Positions 15,570 through 20,497 of a DNA stretch of 20,497 nt are shown one piece after another; the stretch's first letter is position 1; the number at the start of each line of letters is the position of its first letter. This stretch comes from DATEOR01 sp963766725 (GTDB taxonomy: Bacteria; Actinomycetota; Thermoleophilia; Gaiellales; Gaiellaceae). Made by a program: the position numbers and the translations under genes. The notes under the pieces are model-generated. The model searched no databases. It saw nothing but the letters and a program-made list of their open reading frames with translations, and was not told where the DNA came from. The DNA lies in contig CAVYBK010000008.1 of assembly GCA_963766725.1 (NCBI GenBank), positions 1-20,497 on the forward strand. The letters run 5' to 3'.

Positions 15570-16674
15570 TTACTGGTGGCGCACCTCGCAACTGACGAAG
15601 GTGTCGTGACCCGGCCCGCCGAAGCCACGATCGAAACCGCGGCCCCCGTTGAGGTGGTCGTTGCCGCCGTTGCCGAAGAGGCGATCGCCGGCGTCTCCGC
15701 CGAGGAGCCGGTCGCGGCCGCTCCCTCCTCGCAGGACATCGCGGCCGTCTCCACCGCGGGCGACGTCTGCACCGCCAGCGCCGAGGAGGAGATCCCTTGC
15801 GCCGGCCCCCACCAGCCTGTCGTCACCGCCTCGTCCGCAGATGATGTCGCGGCCTGCCGTGCCGATGAGCGTGTCGTCACCGGACGTGCCGATGACATCG
15901 TGGCGCGGGTCGCCTTCGAAGCCAGGGCATTCGACCTCCTGGACCTTTCCGGAAGTGACGTCGAGGCCGAAGAAGCAGCCGTTGGAGCACGAGTCCGGCG
16001 GAGTTAATCTTCTCGTTGTTGTCGAAGTCGAGGAGGCCGTTCGTCGGACGTGTTCGGGCTGCACGCGAACCCGCAGGGGTTCGAGTTGCCCGCGTCGTTC
16101 GAGAGAACGTCGATCGCTGTCGACGAGCCCGAAGTGGCAATCGTCGCTGTCGATGCGTTCGTTGCCGTTCGAATCGACGCGGCCGTCGCTCGCCGACCAG
16201 GCGAAGTCGGAATCGGCGATGTCTGGCGTTGTCTGGATCGCTCAGCGTTGAAGACCGTCGGGAGCGGCCCGTCGCCGACCTGGAAGAAGACCGTTCGTCG
16301 ACATCGATGGTGACTCCGTCCGGCGTTCCGTCGTAACCGACGAGCGAGCAGTCGTCCGAAGCGTTGATCGATCCCGTCTCCCGCAGTCGCCGTCGTTGGC
16401 GGCAGCGCCCCAGGCGTCGCAATCGAGCTTACCGTCAATGATGCTCGTGTCCCCGTAGAAGGCGTTCGCGTCGTCGCTCTCGTTGACTATCGCCGTTGCC
16501 GTCCAAGTCGGCGCCTCTGCCGACGATCGTGGGCGAGAAGCCTCCCGTCAAGGGACCCGCGCCTGCCGGTCCCGCCAACAGAAGCGGGATGCAGAGCGCC
16601 AGGAGCGATACGAGCACAAGGAACAGCCTCCGCTGAGCCGTTCTCGGACGTGTGTTTGGGCGAACGTTACCCAT
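15570..16674 (-). pseudogene. Secreted calcium-binding RTX-repeat protein, multiply frameshifted
   Basis: The start ATG at 16674 has AAGGAGAGG upstream and encodes a signal peptide (RRLFLVLVSLLALCIPLLLA, then AGPAGAGP). The mature part has Asp/Asn-rich loops like EF-hand or thrombospondin-3 calcium sites (ADLDGNGD, VNESDDANAFYGD, DSNGNERIDSDDC, GLLDFDNNEKIN). The last 120 residues are RTX nonapeptides (IGTSGDDTLIGTAGRDIICG, GGAGGADVARGGDGRDVLRG-type units), which fold with Ca2+ outside the cell. At least seven frame changes between about 16490 and 16005 break the middle, whereas the signal peptide and the RTX block are each intact. Fragments read in all three frames join into one sensible acidic protein. 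Function beyond calcium binding is unknown. Real decay is likelier than error here, but errors are not excluded. Confidence 0.7.
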
Positions 16675-16864
16675 GACCCCTCTCCTTTCCGGATAGAGCA
16701 CCGGTGCGGTGCCTCGCTGGATATGGCGCGATCACCGAGCCGGCTTGTACCAACCTGCCGGAAATGGACGAGCTACCCCCCGCGGCTTTCCTCCGGTTCA
16801 GCTGCGGTAGCAAACCGGCCTCCTCGATCACGCCACGAAGTGACGGACCGTACAAAGTCTTTCA
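16675..16864. other. Upstream region of the RTX gene, no gene seen
   Basis: It contains the ribosome site for the RTX remnant at its left edge and otherwise no convincing coding frame, repeat or promoter. Base composition is less GC-rich than in the metabolic part of the window. Confidence 0.4.
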
Positions 16865-17071
16865 TCAGAAGTCAATTGTTCGGTCGGACGAGCCTTCGTA
16901 GCGCTCTCTCGCGTCAGTTTCACGAAGTTCCTGCGCGGGACGCCTTACGACGCCCAACGGTTTCAAGACAAGCCGAGAAGCGTGTCTCTTCATCTCCCCA
17001 TGGGGTGGAGGGGAGAGCTTCTCGTCTACGTCTCCGGGTTCTGCTCTCTCCTCGCTCTCGTCGCTCGGCAT
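16865..17071 (-). CDS. Small hypothetical protein with a good ribosome site
   Basis: 68 aa, not recognised. The N-terminus is acidic (MPSDESEERAEPGDVDEK) and the remainder basic (HASRLVLKPLGVVRRPAQEL). The ATG at 17071 is preceded by GAGAGGAGAAAC, a well-spaced Shine-Dalgarno, which is the main reason to list it. There are no membrane segments, cysteines or known motifs. It lies upstream of and on the same strand as the RTX remnant, about 190 bp away. Because nearby coding sequence is decayed, the 3' half may itself be shifted. Could be spurious. Confidence 0.35.
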   Translation of the reverse strand: MPSDESEERAEPGDVDEKLSPPPHGEMKRHASRLVLKPLGVVRRPAQELRETDARERYEGSSDRTIDF

Positions 17072-17625
17072 GTTTCTCCTCTCGTGTTCACCATGCGACT
17101 AAGAGCGTCTGAGCGAATCGAGTAAGCGCTTCACAAGCGCTGCGAGCTAGATCAGAGCTCTCCTCGCGGAGCTGACCGGCCGACGTCATCGGCCCGTAAC
17201 TCCACAAGCTGAGACCGGGGCTCGCGCAGGCTAGACCCCCAGTCCGAACCCACAGCCGACCCCGGCCTCGTCTCTCCCGGTCGCAACCCCCAGGCGGAGG
17301 CGCCCTGAGAGAGACGCACGTTGTAGCACGCTTATGCTCCCGGCGCTGTTCCATCAGCAGCATTCCTCGCAGCGCAGTTTCATGCGCGCCTGATTCCCAC
17401 TCGCCGCCCTCCGCGCGGCCAAATCGCCCGCGTGCCAGATACCTAAGCCGCTACCCAATCTCGACGTTGCAAACGGTCGTAGCATTGACAGGTTGGCGGA
17501 GTTACGGAGCGGGGCTCGACCCCCTCGCGAACAGCCAGGGCTTCGCCGGCCCTCTCTCTTTCGGTCGGCGGACGAGTCATCGCTGAGCCCCGTTCCGTGG
17601 TTACGGGCTAAAGCAGGAGCACGTG
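17072..17625. other. 554-bp stretch without a convincing gene
   Basis: Open frames here lack ribosome sites and protein-like composition. A 7-bp hairpin AGCGCTT-CAC-AAGCGCT occurs at 17125-17141 and a GAGCTC-rich stretch follows. Nothing else could be supported. The low coding density contrasts with the first 15 kb. Confidence 0.4.
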
Positions 17626-17997
17626 ATGAAGGAACAGGAAGAGCAGGCTCGGAAGGCGGCGAAGAACCAAGCGCTTTTTCGGGATGTCAACGAACGCATC
17701 GAGGAACTGGTCGGGAAGACGTGGCACCCGGAGTTCGTCTGCGAGTGTGCCGACGAGCACTGCATCGAGACACTGGAGCTGTCGCTGCGGGAGTACGAGG
17801 AGATTCGAGCCTCGCCTGTCCACTTCCCCGTCAAGGTGGGACACGACTATCCCGAGTTTGAGCGAGTGGTGGCGGTGAGCGACGGCTACGCCGTGGTCGA
17901 GAAGATCGGAGCGGCGGCTGAGGTAGCAAAGACGCTCGATCCTCGCTCACAGGTAAACGGCGGCAGCCTGGTTGAAGTCAAGAACGGGCCGAGTTAG
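17626..17997 (+). CDS. Conserved-looking hypothetical protein with FVCEC...EHC cysteines
   Basis: 123 aa, no named family recognised. An N-terminal helix rich in Lys and Glu (KEQEEQARKAAKNQALFRDV) leads to a core HPEFVCECADEHCIETLELS with three Cys (CxC-x5-C), which could bind a metal. This is followed by LREYEEIRASPVHFPVKVGH and VVAVSDGYAVVEKIG. It reads like a small soluble protein of a kind seen repeatedly in Thermoleophilia (from memory, not searched). The ATG at 17626 has AGGAG with a 6-nt gap; the GTG just before it is too close. It stands alone in a gene-poor region. Confidence 0.75.
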   Translation: MKEQEEQARKAAKNQALFRDVNERIEELVGKTWHPEFVCECADEHCIETLELSLREYEEIRASPVHFPVKVGHDYPEFERVVAVSDGYAVVEKIGAAAEVAKTLDPRSQVNGGSLVEVKNGPS

Positions 17998-18373
17998 TTC
18001 GAGCTCGAGCTCGCGTCACTCTGGCCTGGCTCCCTCCGCAACCGATCCGTCTAGGACTTCCGCCCGAGCAGCCGAGCGACGAGGGCCCCTGGGTCTTTAG
18101 CTGGCGACGGGCCGCTCGCTAAGCGACAACTGTCTCGCTCCGGCCGCAATCCGCTTGAGCGACACGGGAAGCGACGACTCTCCCGAGTGAATCGGTGATC
18201 TCGGGCGTAATCCCCAGTCTTAACTAGAAGCGGCGGCTTGGGCGCCGAGATTGCGACGGCCGACACCACGGCGGCCCGGAGAGATACAGCCCGTTACTCT
18301 CAAGGCTGACGAGGTTTATGAAGAACCTGCTATCGCGTGGAGCGTCTGAGCCACGCCGAACGGAGGAGAACGA
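17998..18373. other. 376-bp intergenic region with a repeat copy
   Basis: It holds the self-complementary CGAGCTCGAGCTCG at about 18000-18013, repeat copy A (18051-18086) and, at its right end, the GGAGGAG ribosome site of the aldehyde dehydrogenase. No gene is supported. A minus-strand frame ending at 18051 includes the repeat but has no ribosome site. Confidence 0.4.
18051..18086 (-). repeat. 36-bp dispersed repeat, copy A
   Basis: It shares the invariant core CCGAGCAGCCGAGCGACGA with copies at 19933 and 20219. Read on the minus strand it encodes ALVARLLGRKS followed by TAG, preceded by SPAKDPG. Confidence 0.65.
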
Positions 18374-19741
18374 ATGAGTGTTTACGCGGTGACCAACCCC
18401 GCAACAGGAGAGCAGGTCAAGACCTTTCCGACGTTCACTGACGACGAGCTCGATTCGGCTATCGCGCTGGCGTACGACACGTATCAGAACTGGCTGCGAT
18501 CGAGCACGGTCGAGGAGCGCGCCAAGCTGGTGCGCCGGGTCGGGGAGCTGCACAGCGAGCGGCGGGCGCAGCTGGCCGAGATCACCACGCGTGAGATGGG
18601 CAAGCCGCTGGAGCAGGCGCTTGGTGAGGTTGACTTCTGCGTCGACATCTACGGCTTCTACGCGGACAACGGGCCCGATCTGATGAAGGATGAGCCGATC
18701 GAGCTGCTCGCGGGTGTGGGGTCTGCGACCATTCGCCGCAGCCCGTACGGTGTGATCCTCGGGATCATGCCGTGGAACTTCCCGACCTACCAGGTCGCGC
18801 GCTTCGCCGGTCCGAACCTGGTCATCGGTAACGCCGTGTTGCTGAAGCATGCGCCCCAGTGCCCCGAGACGGCAGGGGCGCTGCAGCAGATCTACCTCGA
18901 CGCCGGCTTCCCCGAGGGCGCCTACGTCAACATCTACGCCACCAACGATCAGATCGCCGAGGTGATCGCCGACCCGCGTGTGCAGGGTGTGTCGGTGACC
19001 GGGTCGGAGCGCGCCGGCGCGGCGGTTGCCGAGGTTGCCGGCCGGAATCTGAAGAAGGTCGTGCTGGAGCTGGGCGGCTCCGACCCGTTCATCCTGCTGA
19101 GCACGGACGACATGGATGCAACGGTCGAGGCGGCCGTGGCAGCCCGCCTGGACAACGCCGGCCAGTCGTGTAACGCCGCCAAGCGGTTCGTCGTGATCGA
19201 CGAGCTCTACCAGCCGTTCCTGGAGAAGTTCACGGCCGCCATGACCTCGTCGCCGACGGGCGACCCCACCGCCGACGACTGCCAGATCGGTCCGCTTTCC
19301 TCGAGCACCGCGGCCGATCGCCTGCAGGATCAGCTCGACCGGGCGATCAAGGGCGGCGCCAAGGTCGTCGCAGGCGGCGAGCGCGACGGCAATTACTTCT
19401 CGCCGATGGTGCTGACCGATGTAACCCCCGACAACGACGCCTACCGTGAGGAACTGTTCGGGCCGGTCGCGGTCGTCTACCGCGTCGGGTCGGAGGAGGA
19501 GGCGGTCAAGCTGGCGAACGACACGCCGTTCGGGCTCGGCTCCTATCTGTTCACGACCGATCCCGAGCAGGCCGACCGCGTGGCCAACGAGATCGAAGCC
19601 GGCATGGTCTACGTCAACATCGTTGGCGCCGACGGCGCCGAGCTGCCATTCGGCGGCGTCAAGCGTTCCGGCTGGGGGCGCGAGCTCGGCAAGTACGGCG
19701 CGGACGAGTTCGTCAACAAGAAGCTGATCCGCGTCGGCTAA
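18374..19741 (+). CDS. NAD(P)-dependent aldehyde dehydrogenase, succinate-semialdehyde dehydrogenase-like
   Basis: 455-aa aldehyde dehydrogenase oxidising an aldehyde to the acid with NAD(P)+. Motifs: PWNFP (133-137), Lys in LLKHAP (K158), cofactor-loop SVTGSERAG (208-215), catalytic Glu in LELGGSDPF (E232), nucleophile C266 in NAGQSCNAAKRF, and ELFGPVAVVYRV. Length and motifs fit the GabD/SSADH group, but the substrate is inferred only from similarity. The ATG at 18374 has GGAGGAG about 6 nt upstream. Leucine is mostly CTG here, while fabF and the NCS1 permease use mainly CTC, suggesting a different origin. It lies right of the tRNA fragment and ends in a good terminator. Confidence 0.92.
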   Translation: MSVYAVTNPATGEQVKTFPTFTDDELDSAIALAYDTYQNWLRSSTVEERAKLVRRVGELHSERRAQLAEITTREMGKPLEQALGEVDFCVDIYGFYADNGPDLMKDEPIELLAGVGSATIRRSPYGVILGIMPWNFPTYQVARFAGPNLVIGNAVLLKHAPQCPETAGALQQIYLDAGFPEGAYVNIYATNDQIAEVIADPRVQGVSVTGSERAGAAVAEVAGRNLKKVVLELGGSDPFILLSTDDMDATVEAAVAARLDNAGQSCNAAKRFVVIDELYQPFLEKFTAAMTSSPTGDPTADDCQIGPLSSSTAADRLQDQLDRAIKGGAKVVAGGERDGNYFSPMVLTDVTPDNDAYREELFGPVAVVYRVGSEEEAVKLANDTPFGLGSYLFTTDPEQADRVANEIEAGMVYVNIVGADGAELPFGGVKRSGWGRELGKYGADEFVNKKLIRVG

Positions 19742-19853
19742 CCAACGACCGCTCGCGCAACTTCGCCAGCATCTTCCGCTAGCGTGTGTATGGCCCAATA
19801 CGACATCGCCTGCTACCAGGTCACGTCGAACCACTAGCGGTCTGCGGCCCCCG

Positions 19854-19887
19854 GCCCGGCTGCGTTTTGGGGGAGACGCGGCCGGGC
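19854..19887 (+). terminator. Intrinsic terminator downstream of the aldehyde dehydrogenase
   Basis: A 12-bp stem (19854-19865 with 19876-19887, including one G-T pair; GCCCGGC with GCCGGGC and GCGT with ACGC) with a 10-nt loop, followed by the T-rich TTCTCTTT. It lies 112 bp after the stop. Confidence 0.7.
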
Positions 19888-19932
19888 TTCTCTTTGGAGC
19901 GCGTCCTCCGGAGGGTAGTTAGGAGGGTGGAA

Positions 19933-19968
19933 CTAGGGCTTCCGACCGAGCAGCCGAGCGACGACGGC
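19933..19968 (-). repeat. 36-bp dispersed repeat, copy B
   Basis: Differs from copy A at only three positions (CTAGGGCTTCCGACC...). The minus strand reads AVVARLLGRKP and TAG. It lies between the aldehyde dehydrogenase terminator and the 66-aa gene. Confidence 0.65.
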
Positions 19969-20009
19969 GCGCAGGAGCCGCTGAGGACATGGGCGAGCGG
20001 TTCCGAGGG

Positions 20010-20210
20010 CTAGTGTCCGTCGAGAAACTGACCAGCGTCTACTCGACGTCCCGATGTCCCGCCGTCCTCGCTCATTTCGACCACGGTGAGGGTGGCCGCC
20101 GCAAAGAAGCCGTGTTCATCGCAATAGGCGCGGATCTTCTCGCGTGCTTCATCCTCGTCGTACGGGCCGCTGTCTTCGATCGCGTAGGTCTTACGGCTCA
20201 CGTCGGCCAT
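20010..20210 (-). CDS. Small hypothetical protein
   Basis: 66 aa, not recognised. The composition is protein-like: DVSRKTYAIEDSGPYDEDEA, then a helix REKIRAYCDEHGFFAAATL, a beta-like TLTVVEMS and an acidic Gly-rich tail. The ATG at 20210 lacks a clear Shine-Dalgarno. It is adjacent to repeat copy C, whose minus-strand reading runs over this start in another frame. Codon use (many GAC, GAG, GCC) fits a real gene in this genome, but evidence is limited to the frame itself. Confidence 0.45.
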   Translation of the reverse strand: MADVSRKTYAIEDSGPYDEDEAREKIRAYCDEHGFFAAATLTVVEMSEDGGTSGRRVDAGQFLDGH

Positions 20211-20218
20211 GCTAGCTC

Positions 20219-20254
20219 TGAGCCTTCCGGTCCGAGCAGCCGAGCGACGAAGGC
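20219..20254 (-). repeat. 36-bp dispersed repeat, copy C
   Basis: The same core as A and B with divergence at the left edge. The minus strand reads SPSKLPRAFVARLLG and then departs (PEGS) without the TAG. Confidence 0.6.
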
Positions 20255-20497
20255 GCGGGGGAGCTTGCTCGGCGAGCGTTGGCCGTTATCGAGGGCCGTT
20301 GGCGCAGGTGAGTTCTACGTCTCGTTCGCCCCGCCAGCAAGTGTCTCTTTGGGACGTGCACTCCCGCTTGTGGAGAGTGTCCCGATCGCCAGTTGTACGC
20401 CACTCAGCGCCAGTTCTGAGCGGTTTCAAGCGGTACGGCCTGAGCGGTCCGGAACCTTCTTGTAAGAAGCCCAAAGCCGCTTAGCGAGGCGGGTTTG
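20255..20497. other. Right edge of the window, no gene seen
   Basis: No frame with a ribosome site or recognisable product. A bulged hairpin (GGGA...CACTC / GAGTG-TCCC, about 20351-20383) and a short imperfect hairpin AAAGCCGC / GCGGGTTT at the extreme right end could be structural or terminator elements. Confidence 0.3.

Noticed and set aside
18224..19834. A 536-aa minus-strand open frame opposite the aldehyde dehydrogenase
   Set aside because: It lies opposite a complete gene with all catalytic motifs and shows no family motif or ribosome site.

Overview
The window is high-GC, gene-dense DNA that most resembles a soil actinobacterium, probably class Thermoleophilia (Gaiellales/Solirubrobacterales-like). 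This placement is an inference from gene content and codon use; there is no rRNA or other marker in the window. Start codons are often GTG. Several genes look leaderless, with a TANNNT -10 box exactly 6 nt before the start codon. Two genes appear to start at CTG inside a CTGA overlap with the preceding stop.

Layout. 0-1.9 kb: a two-gene NHEJ module, with a LigD-type polymerase domain (+) and an ATP-dependent DNA ligase (-) as separate convergent genes. 1.9-3.2 kb: fabF. 3.2-4.9 kb: a tightly overlapped minus-strand operon of a coiled-coil protein, a flavin reductase and a HAD phosphatase. 5.0-5.5 kb: an AhpD/CMD-family peroxidase-related gene in which the second Cys of the CxxC redox motif is replaced by an in-frame TGA. 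Homology continues in the same frame after the TGA and a hairpin follows it, so this is a strong selenoprotein candidate. Its promoter overlaps two perfect inverted repeats. 5.6-7.6 kb: a MIP channel, a serine esterase and a frameshifted His-rich protein. 7.65-9.5 kb: a DUF72 gene and a radical SAM gene forming an operon behind a LexA/SOS-type box. 9.57-10.6 kb: an RpoD-type sigma factor.

10.6-14.8 kb is a nucleobase salvage cluster: cytosine deaminase (-), a second amidohydrolase (+, one frameshift) and an NCS1 permease (+). The two hydrolases diverge across only 17 bp that carry back-to-back leaderless -10 boxes. A small membrane protein follows, then two strong hairpins.

From about 15.4 kb the character changes. 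A 3'-terminal fragment of a type II (Ser-like) tRNA lies on the minus strand with no 5' half. To its right are a multiply frameshifted secreted calcium-binding (RTX) gene, long stretches without convincing genes, two small hypothetical genes, three copies of a 36-bp repeat, an aldehyde dehydrogenase with CTG-rich leucine codons unlike its neighbours, and another small hypothetical gene. The simplest reading is the edge of a tRNA-targeted island or decayed integrated element; its other end lies outside the window.

Main items for follow-up: the UGA-containing AhpD-like gene and its operator/promoter, the two CTG starts, the LexA box on the radical SAM-DUF72 operon, the bidirectional leaderless promoter, and the truncated tRNA with the altered region beyond it.
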